Shown piece after piece: positions 15,543 through 21,882 of a stretch of 32,975 bases of DNA. The notes below the pieces were generated by a model. It was not told where the DNA came from and did no database searches. It worked only from the letters and a program-made list of their open reading frames with translations. A program made the translations under genes and the position numbers. The number at the start of each line of letters is the position of its first letter. Position 1 is the stretch's first letter. This stretch comes from Actinomycetota bacterium (lineage in GTDB: Bacteria > Actinomycetota > Acidimicrobiia > IMCC26256 > JACPCJ01): contig JACPCJ010000105.1 of assembly GCA_016179865.1 (NCBI GenBank), positions 1 to 32,975 on the forward strand. The letters are read 5' to 3'.

Positions 15543-15974
15543 CTACGCGTCGGCGAGCGGGTTGATCCAGTGGATTTCCGTGAATCGAGCGAAGTCGGTG
15601 TCGGCGGAAGCGACGCTCAGCCCGTGCTCGACGGCGAGAGCGGCCAGGTGGGCATCAGGCACGTGATTGCCCGTGAGCCGATACCGAGCGATGAGCGACC
15701 CGAGGACGTCGGCGTGACGTTCCGTCGGGACGGGACTCCAGACGACGCTCCTCGACAGCCAGTCGAGGACCTGGGCCCACGCCTCCTCGGGTTGAAGCGG
15801 GTTGGGCGAAGCACGGGGGTGGGTGGCCACACGAACGAAGGCGGTGACCGACTCCCAGGGGAACCCAACCGGACGACTGCCACTCAGGTGGTCGCCGAGC
15901 CAGTCGCGCGCTGCTGCGTGAAACGGGCTCTGGCTGTCGGCCGCGTAGAGGAGGACGTTGGCATCGACGAGCAT
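15543..15974 (-). CDS. vapC: VapC-type PIN-domain toxin
   Basis: The protein has 143 aa when started at ATG 15974, which overlaps the antitoxin stop as ATGA. A longer open frame upstream only reads through the antitoxin gene. The PIN acidic residues are in order: D4 (MLVDANVLLYAAD), E41 (PWESVTAF), D107 (HVPDAHLAALAVEHG) and D125/D127 (SADTDFARF). They coordinate Mg for ribonuclease action, typically on tRNA or rRNA in this family. The partner is the upstream ribbon-helix-helix protein. The catalytic residues look intact, so the toxin is probably functional. Confidence 0.92.
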   Translation of the reverse strand: MLVDANVLLYAADSQSPFHAAARDWLGDHLSGSRPVGFPWESVTAFVRVATHPRASPNPLQPEEAWAQVLDWLSRSVVWSPVPTERHADVLGSLIARYRLTGNHVPDAHLAALAVEHGLSVASADTDFARFTEIHWINPLADA

Positions 15975-16207
15975 CAGCGGTACTCGGGACCCTCGAGCGT
16001 CTCGAGCGCATCTCCGATGCACGTGATGTCGATCTTGAGGCCGAGCGGATACGTCTTCTGCACGAAGGGCTTTTCCGGTACTCGCCTGCTCAGGAGCCCC
16101 CGCCGGACCAAGTCGTTGACCGCCTCGCTGAGGCCCTTTCCCTCCTCGCGGCGTACTTTTTCCACGGCGGCGGCCACGTCGTCGTCGAAGGTAATCGTCG
16201 TACGCAT
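15974..16207 (-). CDS. vapB: VapB-type ribbon-helix-helix antitoxin
   Basis: This 77-aa protein has an N-terminal ribbon-helix-helix (MRTTITFDDDVAAAVEKV, then SEAVNDLVRRGL) that should bind the operator DNA as a dimer. The C-terminal tail (residues ~40-77, KPFVQKTYPLG and ALETLEGPEYR) would wrap over VapC and block its active site. The start is ATG 16207 with a TAGATT -10 box 6 nt upstream. The stop overlaps vapC by 4 nt. Confidence 0.9.
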   Translation of the reverse strand: MRTTITFDDDVAAAVEKVRREEGKGLSEAVNDLVRRGLLSRRVPEKPFVQKTYPLGLKIDITCIGDALETLEGPEYR

Positions 16208-16213
16208 GAGCCC

Positions 16214-16231
16214 AATCTAGCATCTTGATGC
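16214..16231 (-). promoter_or_regulatory. vapBC -10 box with adjoining short palindrome
   Basis: On the minus strand TAGATT (16214-16219) lies 6 nt from the vapB ATG. Next to it GCATC-TT-GATGC (16220-16231) is an inverted repeat with 5-bp arms. It is placed where a VapB dimer could bind and autoregulate. The link to VapB binding is inference. Confidence 0.5.
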
Positions 16232-16275
16232 GAGGTTAGAAACATCAGCATGACAGGAACGGAGGAACGAAGGCG

Positions 16276-16788
16276 ATGACCGTTCACGAGCGCCCGTTCG
16301 GCCGGTACCTCGAAGACTTCGAGATCGGTGACGTCTACAAACACTGGCCGGGCAAGACCATCACCGAGTACGACGACCACCTCTTCTGCATGATCACCGA
16401 GAACCACCACCCGCTGCACTCGGACGCGTGGTTCGCCGAGACGCAGGCGCCCCACGGCAAGAACGTGGTGGTGGGGAACCTCGTCTACTCGCTGGCCCTG
16501 GGCATGAGCGTCCCCGACGTCAGCGGGTCGTGCATCGCCAACCTCGAGGTCGAGGAGCTGAAACACCAGCACCCGACGTTCCACGGCGACACCATCTACG
16601 CCGAGACCAAGGTGCTCGACAAGAAGGAGAGCGGGAGCAAGCCCGACCGGGGCATCGTGACCGTTGAGACCCGCGCCTTCAACCAGCGGGGCGAAGAGGT
16701 CTGCTACTTCCGCCGCAAGCTCATGGTGTGGAAGCGCGACTCCGCCCCGCCCCGCCAGCGGCCGTACACCTCACCGGAAGGCGCCTGA
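16276..16788 (+). CDS. mch: MaoC-family dehydratase, likely mesaconyl-CoA hydratase (Mch type)
   Basis: This 170-aa single hot-dog protein carries the R-hydratase-like segment ENHHPLHSD (H45, P46, H48, D50), where the usual catalytic Asp of the motif is replaced by Asn-His, as in the actinobacterial mesaconyl-CoA hydratase group. YKHWPGKTITEYDDHLFC, LGMSVPDVSG and PTFHGDTIYAET are characteristic of the MaoC protein encoded with mcl, meaA and ccr in Streptomyces. The expected reaction is reversible hydration of mesaconyl-C1-CoA to beta-methylmalyl-CoA. It has a GGAGGA ribosome site. It lies upstream of the CBS-citrate synthase but is separated by a hairpin and a promoter. The alphaproteobacterial Mch is twice as long, with a double hot-dog, so the name is by group resemblance. 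Confidence 0.83.
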   Translation: MTVHERPFGRYLEDFEIGDVYKHWPGKTITEYDDHLFCMITENHHPLHSDAWFAETQAPHGKNVVVGNLVYSLALGMSVPDVSGSCIANLEVEELKHQHPTFHGDTIYAETKVLDKKESGSKPDRGIVTVETRAFNQRGEEVCYFRRKLMVWKRDSAPPRQRPYTSPEGA

Positions 16789-16805
16789 TCCTCTCCGCCT
16801 CCGGC

Positions 16806-16829
16806 CCGCTCTGAGTGGCCGCTCGGGCC
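16806..16829 (+). repeat. Copy 2 of the 24-bp hairpin repeat, abutting a -10 box
   Basis: CCGCTCTGAGTGGCCGCTCG plus GGCC forms TGGCC-GCTCG-GGCCA. The closing T-A pair replaces the G-C pair of copies 1 and 3, so pairing is kept. The -10-like TAGAAT starts at 16831, one base after the following A. It lies in the 116-bp gap before the citrate synthase gene and could be an operator or part of the promoter. Confidence 0.6.
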
Positions 16830-16830
16830 A

Positions 16831-16836
16831 TAGAAT
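16831..16836 (+). promoter_or_regulatory. -10 box of the CBS-citrate synthase gene
   Basis: TAGAAT follows the hairpin repeat directly. The ATG is at 16905, behind a GGGAGGA ribosome site, so this transcript has a leader of ~60 nt, unlike most genes in the window. Confidence 0.5.
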
Positions 16837-16904
16837 CGCCGACGGGCCCACAAGGCCGACGACTCGACAGACCCCGCGGGGGAAGCCGCACACGGGAGGA
16901 ACGA

Positions 16905-18455
16905 ATGGCCGACGGCAAGACACGCGAGCGCATCGTCGCCGATCTGATGAGCTCGCCGGTGGTGACGGTTGCATCCGACGAGACCGTTGCGGACGCGGCG
17001 CGGCGAATGACGGAGAAGCGCGTCGGTTCGGTCGTCATCGTCGACGGCGCCAAGCCGGTCGGCATCCTCACTGAACGCGACATGGTGCGCTTCGCAGCCT
17101 CCGGAACCGACGCCGGCACGGCGCTCGTGTCCGAGTGGATGACGCCCAACCCCGACACCGTCGATCCCACCAAGGGCGTCGCCGAGGCCTTCGAAGCCTT
17201 GGCCGAGAACCGCTACCGCCACATTCCGGTGGTTTCAGACGGTTCGCTGGTCGGCATCGTGTCGCTTCGCGACCTCATGAAGATCAGTCAGATCGTGCCC
17301 GTAGAGGCGCCGGCGGCCGACGTGCCGCGGGGCCTCGAGGGCGTGGTGGTGGCCGAGACGGCGATCGGCGACGTCCGCGGCACCGAGGGCTTCTACCACT
17401 ACCGCCAGTACGACGCCGTCGAGCTCAACCGCAAGCGCAGCCTGGAAGACGTCTGGCACCTCGTCTTCGTGGGCTTCCTGCCCGACGCTGGCCAGGCCAA
17501 AGAGTGGATGGACCGCATCCGGCCCCTCCGCGAGATCCCCGATGAGGTGCGCCCCCTCCTCTCGGAAATCGCCACCCTCGGGGAGACGTTCAAGCCGCTC
17601 GAGGCCCTTCGCAGTTCGTACTCGGCGCTGGCCGCCGCTCTCGGCTACGGCCCCTCGCTCGACATCTCCCACGACGAACTGTTCGAGCAGGCCATGCGTA
17701 CCTGCGCGGTCATCCCCACCCTGCTGATGGCGCTGTGGCGCCTGCGCAACGGGCAGGAGCCCGTCGAGCCCCACCCCGATCTCGGCTATGCCGCCAACTA
17801 CCTCTACATGTTGAAGGGTGAGGTGCCGTCGGAGAAGGAGGCCTGGGCGATCGAGCGCTACCTCATCTCGACCATCGACCACGGGTTCAATGCGTCGACG
17901 TTCACGGCCCGGGTCATCACATCGACGGGAGCCGACCTCGGCTCCGCCGTGGTGGGCGCCATCGGGGCCCTCTCGGGCCCGCTCCACGGCGGCGCCCCGT
18001 CCCGGGCGCTCGACCTGATCAACCACATCGAGAAACCGGAGAACGCCGAGCCGATGCTGCGGGAGATGGTCGAGCAGGGCGACCGGATCATGGGCTTCGG
18101 GCACCGCGTCTACAAGACCGAGGACCCCCGTTCCCGACTGCTGCGCGACGTGGCCGAGGAGCTCAACGCCGGCCGGATCGACCTTGCCCGCCACATCGAG
18201 CAGACGGCGGTCAAGGTGCTCGACGACCTGAAGCCCGGCCGCAAGCTCTACGCCAACGTCGAGTTCTACGGCGGCGTGGTGATGGAGGCGTGCGGGCTTC
18301 CGCCCGAGATGTTCACGCCCACCTTCACCTCGAGCCGGGTGATCGGATGGACCGCCCACGTGCTCGAGCAGGCCGCCGACAACCGCCTCATCCGTCCGGC
18401 CGCGCAGTACATCGGCCCGCCGCCCCCCCAGCCCGTCCCCGAGAAAGAGCTGTAG
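16905..18455 (+). CDS. Citrate synthase with N-terminal CBS-domain pair
   Basis: This 516-aa protein has two CBS domains (residues ~8-66 and ~72-130; VGSVVIVDGAKPVGILTERD and YRHIPVVSDGSLVGIVSLRD), which form a Bateman module likely to bind an adenine nucleotide. A citrate synthase domain (~145-505) follows. Its active-site landmarks are DHGFNAST (H326), GPLHGGAPSRA (H361, equivalent to pig H274), FGHRVYKTEDPR (H400, equivalent to H320) and NVEFYGG, where E453 stands in place of the catalytic Asp375. It should condense acetyl-CoA (or propionyl-CoA) with oxaloacetate. The CBS pair suggests control by energy charge. ATG 16905 is chosen for its ribosome site; the open frame extends 90 bp upstream. 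It converges on the hydrolase gene with a 15-bp gap. Confidence 0.92.
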   Translation: MADGKTRERIVADLMSSPVVTVASDETVADAARRMTEKRVGSVVIVDGAKPVGILTERDMVRFAASGTDAGTALVSEWMTPNPDTVDPTKGVAEAFEALAENRYRHIPVVSDGSLVGIVSLRDLMKISQIVPVEAPAADVPRGLEGVVVAETAIGDVRGTEGFYHYRQYDAVELNRKRSLEDVWHLVFVGFLPDAGQAKEWMDRIRPLREIPDEVRPLLSEIATLGETFKPLEALRSSYSALAAALGYGPSLDISHDELFEQAMRTCAVIPTLLMALWRLRNGQEPVEPHPDLGYAANYLYMLKGEVPSEKEAWAIERYLISTIDHGFNASTFTARVITSTGADLGSAVVGAIGALSGPLHGGAPSRALDLINHIEKPENAEPMLREMVEQGDRIMGFGHRVYKTEDPRSRLLRDVAEELNAGRIDLARHIEQTAVKVLDDLKPGRKLYANVEFYGGVVMEACGLPPEMFTPTFTSSRVIGWTAHVLEQAADNRLIRPAAQYIGPPPPQPVPEKEL

Positions 18456-18470
18456 CGGCACACGCTGGAG

Positions 18471-19349
18471 TCAGCCGGCGAGGAATTCCAGGATCAGCCG
18501 GTTGACCTCGTCGGGGCGCTCCAGGTGGAGGAAGTGCCCGGCGCCCTCCACCATCGTGCGCTGGATGCCCAGCGCTTCGAGCCCGGCGGGGTCGACGAGG
18601 TCGGAAGCCATGCAGCCGTCCTCGGCACCCTGGAGGTAGAGGGTCGGGACGGGCGCGGCCTGGCCGAACGCCGACCGCACCTCGGCGAGGCTCGGGTCCG
18701 ACTCGGCGGGGGGGTTCAGCATGGCCCGGTAGTAGCCGAGGGCGGCCGGGAGCGACCCCGGGTGGCCGAGGGTTTCCTTGAGCGACTTGACGAACTCCGG
18801 GTCGGGGTTGAAGCCGGGGGACCAGTCGCGCCACAGCATGTCGATGTAGGCGAGGTCGTTGGCGGCGACGGCGATGTCGGACAGGGCGTGCTGGAAGAAG
18901 AACATGTACCACGACCGCTTGAGCTGGTCGGGGCGCTCCAGGAAGGCAGCGAACACGAGCTGGCCCGGGGGGACGGCCAGGGTGACCACCTTCGAGAACC
19001 GGTCGGGCCGGTAGGTCGAGGCCGGGTAGGCAGCGGCCGCGCCCCAGTCGTGGCCGATGAGCACCGCGTTGCCGTCACCGGCCAGCGCGTCGGCCAGTTC
19101 GCAGGCGTCCTTGGCGAGGGCGGCGATCTCGTAGTTGCCGTCCGGCGCGAGCCCGCTGGGGTGGTAACCGCGAAGCCACGGCGCCACGGCGTGAAACCCG
19201 GCGCCGGCGAGGGCCGGGAGCAGGTGCTGCCAGGTCGGCGCGTGATCAGGGAAGCCGTGGAGGCAGAGGGCGAGGGGCCCGTCAGGCGGGCCGTCCTCCA
19301 GGTAGGCGAAATCGATCCCGTTGGCGGTGATGTGCTGCTCGGCAGGCAT
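18471..19349 (-). CDS. Alpha/beta hydrolase, epoxide hydrolase-like
   Basis: This 292-aa alpha/beta-hydrolase has the oxyanion motif HGFPDHAPTW, nucleophile elbow GHDWGA with Asp101 (not Ser) and the C-terminal GAGHFLHLERP with H272; the acid probably lies in GAEDGCM. An Asp nucleophile followed by Trp is typical of epoxide hydrolases and haloalkane dehalogenases. The cap region (WYMFFFQHAL) contains a Tyr that could help open an epoxide. No signal peptide is present. The start is ATG 19349 with a TACGAT -10 box 6 nt upstream. It is divergent from the second MBL gene. The substrate is unknown. Confidence 0.88.
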   Translation of the reverse strand: MPAEQHITANGIDFAYLEDGPPDGPLALCLHGFPDHAPTWQHLLPALAGAGFHAVAPWLRGYHPSGLAPDGNYEIAALAKDACELADALAGDGNAVLIGHDWGAAAAYPASTYRPDRFSKVVTLAVPPGQLVFAAFLERPDQLKRSWYMFFFQHALSDIAVAANDLAYIDMLWRDWSPGFNPDPEFVKSLKETLGHPGSLPAALGYYRAMLNPPAESDPSLAEVRSAFGQAAPVPTLYLQGAEDGCMASDLVDPAGLEALGIQRTMVEGAGHFLHLERPDEVNRLILEFLAG

Positions 19350-19355
19350 GCGGGG

Positions 19356-19361
19356 ATCGTA
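19356..19361 (-). promoter_or_regulatory. -10 box of the alpha/beta hydrolase gene
   Basis: On the minus strand TACGAT lies 6 nt before the ATG at 19349, which predicts a leaderless transcript. Confidence 0.5.
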
Positions 19362-19429
19362 CCGGCGTGTCCTGCGTACGAAATGTGACGTCCTTCACAG
19401 GTCGCTGTACCACCCATCGTGGGCGTGAG

Positions 19430-19435
19430 TATCCT
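19430..19435 (+). promoter_or_regulatory. -10 box of the second MBL hydrolase operon
   Basis: TATCCT lies 9 nt before the ATG at 19445. The 95-bp divergent region (19350-19444) holds this box and the hydrolase box facing the other way. Confidence 0.45.
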
Positions 19436-19444
19436 CCCCGCCAC

Positions 19445-20347
19445 ATGGATGTGACCTTTTACGGGGTCCGTGGATCGACTCCGTGCGATTGCCGCGAGCA
19501 GGAGCGTTACGGGGGGAATACCTCCTGTGTCGCCCTCGAAGCTCCGGGTGAGACGCCGATCATCTTCGATCTGGGGACGGGGTTGCGCTACTTCGGAACC
19601 GGGCAGCCGACCGACGGGACCTTCACGGGGGCGGTCCTCCTTTCCCACCTCCACTGGGATCACGTTCAGGGGCTGCCCTTCTTCGTCCCCATCGACCGCC
19701 CCGGCGCCCGCCTCGACGTGTACGGGCCCGAACAGGAGGACGGCCCGCTCGGTGAGGTGTTCACCGGGATCATGCGCCCGCCTTACTTTCCGGTGACCCC
19801 GTATGAGCTTCGGGGTTCGATCGACTTCCACGACTGCGGCGACTCGGAGTTCGAGATCGACGGGCGGCGGATCACCTCTCGCTGGGTCCGGCACAACGGC
19901 CCCACGCTGGGATACCGCGTCGACTGGAACGGTCACTCGGTCGCGTACATCCCCGACCACGGGCCGGGCACGGTTCCCGACGACGCCGACGACCACGTGC
20001 CCCGCCGCATCCACGAGCTGTGCGACGGCGTCGACCTGCTCATTCACGATGCCCAGTACTCGATTGAGGAGTACGAGCAGAAGCGCCACTTCGGGCACTG
20101 CACGATCCAGTACGCCGTGCACGTGGCCCGGGAATGCGGCGTGCGCACGCTCGCCCTCTTCCACCACGACCCATACCACGATGACGCCACGCTCGACGAG
20201 CTGCTCGGCGTGGCCCGGTCGGCCGCGGGGTCATCCGTCGAGGTCATCGCCGCCCACGAGGGGCTCGTCATTTCCTTCGCCAGTTCCGCTCATGCCGAGA
20301 TTCCGAGCGCCGCGGCGCAGGCCGCGGGGGGCGGCGTGCGTGGCTAG
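19445..20347 (+). CDS. MBL-fold metallo-hydrolase, PhnP/cyclic phosphodiesterase-like
   Basis: The protein has 300 aa when started at ATG 19445; the open frame continues 78 bp upstream. MDVTFYGVRGSTPC and the early GGNTSC are typical of the COG1235-like branch. The metal motifs are SHLHWDH (H68, H70, D72, H73), a histidine in RHNGPTLGYR, PDHGPG, LIHDAQYS and a late GHCTIQYA plus HHDPYHDD. The fold suggests a phosphodiesterase or ribonuclease Z-like hydrolase, and the substrate cannot be named. The last 8 nt overlap the flavin reductase start, so the two are co-translated. The Ala-rich C-terminus (~20 residues) is probably a disordered tail. Confidence 0.87.
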   Translation: MDVTFYGVRGSTPCDCREQERYGGNTSCVALEAPGETPIIFDLGTGLRYFGTGQPTDGTFTGAVLLSHLHWDHVQGLPFFVPIDRPGARLDVYGPEQEDGPLGEVFTGIMRPPYFPVTPYELRGSIDFHDCGDSEFEIDGRRITSRWVRHNGPTLGYRVDWNGHSVAYIPDHGPGTVPDDADDHVPRRIHELCDGVDLLIHDAQYSIEEYEQKRHFGHCTIQYAVHVARECGVRTLALFHHDPYHDDATLDELLGVARSAAGSSVEVIAAHEGLVISFASSAHAEIPSAAAQAAGGGVRG

Positions 20348-20834
20348 CGAGCCCACCATCCAGATCGATCAGGCTCTGTACCGCCAGGTGTGCGGTCACT
20401 TCGCCACCGGCGTCACCGTGATCACGGCCGTCGACGGTGGTGAGCCCGTGGGCATGGCGGCCAACTCGTTCACCTCGGTCAGCCTCGACCCGCCGCTGGT
20501 GTTGTTCTGCGCCGGCAAGAACTCGTCCACCTGGCCGCGGATCCAGGCCGCGGGGTCCTACGCGGTGAACATCCTGGGCGGCGACCAGGAGGAGCTGTCG
20601 CGCCGGTTTGCCGCCAAGGAGGGAGACCGGTTCGAGGGCGTCGGCTGGCGGCCCGGAGTGACGGGGTCGCCGCTCCTCCAGGGCGCCCTCGCGTACCTCG
20701 ACTGCACGATCGAGGCCGAGCACGACGCCGGCGACCATTTACTGGTGGTGGGACGGGTGGTCGAGTTGGCGATCGAGCGGGAGGAAGCGCCGCTCGTGTT
20801 CTTCCGGGGCGGCTACGCCGCTCTGTCTCCCTGA
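20340..20834 (+). CDS. Flavin reductase-like, FMN-binding split-barrel protein
   Basis: The protein has 164 aa from GTG 20340, which overlaps the MBL stop by 8 nt. It shows the family pattern HFATGVTVITAVD, GMAANSFTSVSLDPPLVLFC (flavin-binding loop), SYAVNILGGDQEELSRRFA and a terminal DHLLVVGRVVELAIER with PLVFFRGGYAAL. It resembles the reductase component of two-component monooxygenases and short FMN reductases using NAD(P)H. No partner monooxygenase is in the window, unless the questin-oxidase-like protein counts. The next ORF continues in the same frame straight after the TGA. Confidence 0.9.
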   Translation: MASEPTIQIDQALYRQVCGHFATGVTVITAVDGGEPVGMAANSFTSVSLDPPLVLFCAGKNSSTWPRIQAAGSYAVNILGGDQEELSRRFAAKEGDRFEGVGWRPGVTGSPLLQGALAYLDCTIEAEHDAGDHLLVVGRVVELAIEREEAPLVFFRGGYAALSP

Positions 20835-20840
20835 TCTCCG

Positions 20841-21224
20841 CTGGACGCCGTCGTCGATCCCGCCCGGCTCGCCGTCGCCCTGGCCCTCGCCGCGGCCGCC
20901 GGGCTCAAGCTCCGCGGCCGTGCCCACCTGTTCGCCGATCTGGTGACGGCCGGCGTGCCCAAGCCTCTGGCCCGCCCGCTGGCTGCGCTGCTTGCTCCGG
21001 TCGAACTCTTCACGGCGGTGTTGCTGGTCGTGCCGGGCCAGGCGGTGGGTGCCTGGCTGGCGGTCGGCCTGACCTCGGCCTTCACCGGGTTCGTCGCCGC
21101 CAACCTGACCACCGGGCGGCGTGCCCCGTGCCCGTGCTTCGGGACGGCGACGCACCCCGTCACGGGCTGGACCTTGCTTCGCAACGTCGCCCTCCTCGCG
21201 TTGGCGGTCATCGCTACGGGGTGA
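20841..21224 (+). CDS. MauE/DoxX-like small membrane protein with apparent CTG start
   Basis: There are about 127 residues if read from CTG 20841. The frame has no ATG, GTG or TTG between the TGA of the flavin reductase (20832-20834, same frame) and GTG 20943. A GTG start at 20943 would remove the first helix (ARLAVALALAAAAGLKL), which is needed for the usual four-helix layout. Further helices follow (ELFTAVLLVVPGQAVGAWLAV, WTLLRNVALLALAVIA), and RAPCPCFGTAT matches the CxCFG motif of MauE-like proteins, which are linked to disulphide handling or thioredoxin-type partners. It may start at CTG, or be made by TGA readthrough as a fusion. Confidence 0.72.
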   Translation: MDAVVDPARLAVALALAAAAGLKLRGRAHLFADLVTAGVPKPLARPLAALLAPVELFTAVLLVVPGQAVGAWLAVGLTSAFTGFVAANLTTGRRAPCPCFGTATHPVTGWTLLRNVALLALAVIATG

Positions 21225-21231
21225 CTTGTTT

Positions 21232-21254
21232 CCGCTCAGAGGGCCGCTCGGGCC
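21232..21254 (+). repeat. Copy 3 of the hairpin repeat, abutting a -10 box
   Basis: CCGCTCAGAGGGCCGCTCGG plus GCC forms AGGGCC-GCTCG-GGCCCT with the next bases. It starts 8 bp after the MauE stop and ends 2 bases before a -10 box, nearly the same geometry as copy 2. It differs from copy 1 by one substitution and one deletion. Confidence 0.6.
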
Positions 21255-21255
21255 C

Positions 21256-21261
21256 TAGGTT
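21256..21261 (+). promoter_or_regulatory. -10 box of the RmlC-like gene
   Basis: TAGGTT lies 8 nt before the GTG at 21270 and immediately after the hairpin repeat. The transcript is predicted to be leaderless. Confidence 0.5.
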
Positions 21262-21269
21262 TTCGGCCC

Positions 21270-21818
21270 GTGCCGAACATCGAAGAGTCGCCGACCGTCC
21301 GGGGCGTGTATGTCGTCACCCCTGACGTCCACGGCGACGAGCGGGGCGTGTTCATCGAGACGTGGCGCCGGGAGTGGGTGCCGGGGAGCCGGGACATGGT
21401 CCAGGCCAACCGGGCCGATCGCCAGGCCGGGTGCCTGGTGGGGTTCCACTACCACCTGAAGCAGGCTGACTACTGGTACGTGCCCTTCGGGACCGCCTTC
21501 GTGGCTTTGGCCGACCTCCGGGAGGGGTCGCCGACCGGCGGCAGCGTGCTGACTCTGGAGATGGGGCCCGAGCACGGTCACCAGGGCGTGTACATCCCGC
21601 CCGGCGTCGCCCACGGCTTCTACTCGGTCAGTGACATGACGATCACGTACCTGGTCGACGGCTACTACAACCCCGACGACGAACTCGGGGTTGCTTGGGA
21701 CGACCCCGATCTCGCCGTCGTCTGGCCGGGGAGTGACCCGATCCTGTCCGGTCGTGACCAGGCCAACCCCCGCCGGGCCGATCTCTCGCCGGAGCTACGC
21801 CCCCGCTGGACCGGCTGA
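21270..21818 (+). CDS. RmlC-like cupin, dTDP-4-dehydrorhamnose 3,5-epimerase family
   Basis: This 182-aa cupin has the RmlC pattern: DERGVFIETWRREW, CLVGFHYHLKQADYW (where RmlC has GxHYQ with the catalytic His), GPEHGHQGVYIPPGVAHGFYSVSD and a terminal DDPDLAVVWPGSDPILSGRD. It would epimerise a nucleotide-activated 4-keto sugar. The Gln-to-His change after HY and the lack of nearby rmlA/B/D genes leave the exact sugar open. It has its own promoter with the hairpin repeat and converges on the questin-oxidase-like gene through a strong inverted repeat. Confidence 0.88.
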   Translation: MPNIEESPTVRGVYVVTPDVHGDERGVFIETWRREWVPGSRDMVQANRADRQAGCLVGFHYHLKQADYWYVPFGTAFVALADLREGSPTGGSVLTLEMGPEHGHQGVYIPPGVAHGFYSVSDMTITYLVDGYYNPDDELGVAWDDPDLAVVWPGSDPILSGRDQANPRRADLSPELRPRWTG

Positions 21819-21827
21819 TCTCTCCGC

Positions 21828-21876
21828 CGCTTCCTGTCATGAACTGCTCTATGGCAGCACTTCATGACAGGAAGCG
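21828..21876. terminator. Two-tier perfect inverted repeat between convergent genes
   Basis: Arms 21828-21843 and 21861-21876 pair perfectly over 16 bp (CGCTTCCTGTCATGAA), with an inner CTGC/GCAG hairpin in the loop. It sits between the RmlC-like gene and the convergent questin-oxidase-like gene, as a bidirectional terminator would. It has no T-run. Confidence 0.65.
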
Positions 21877-21882
21877 CGTGCC

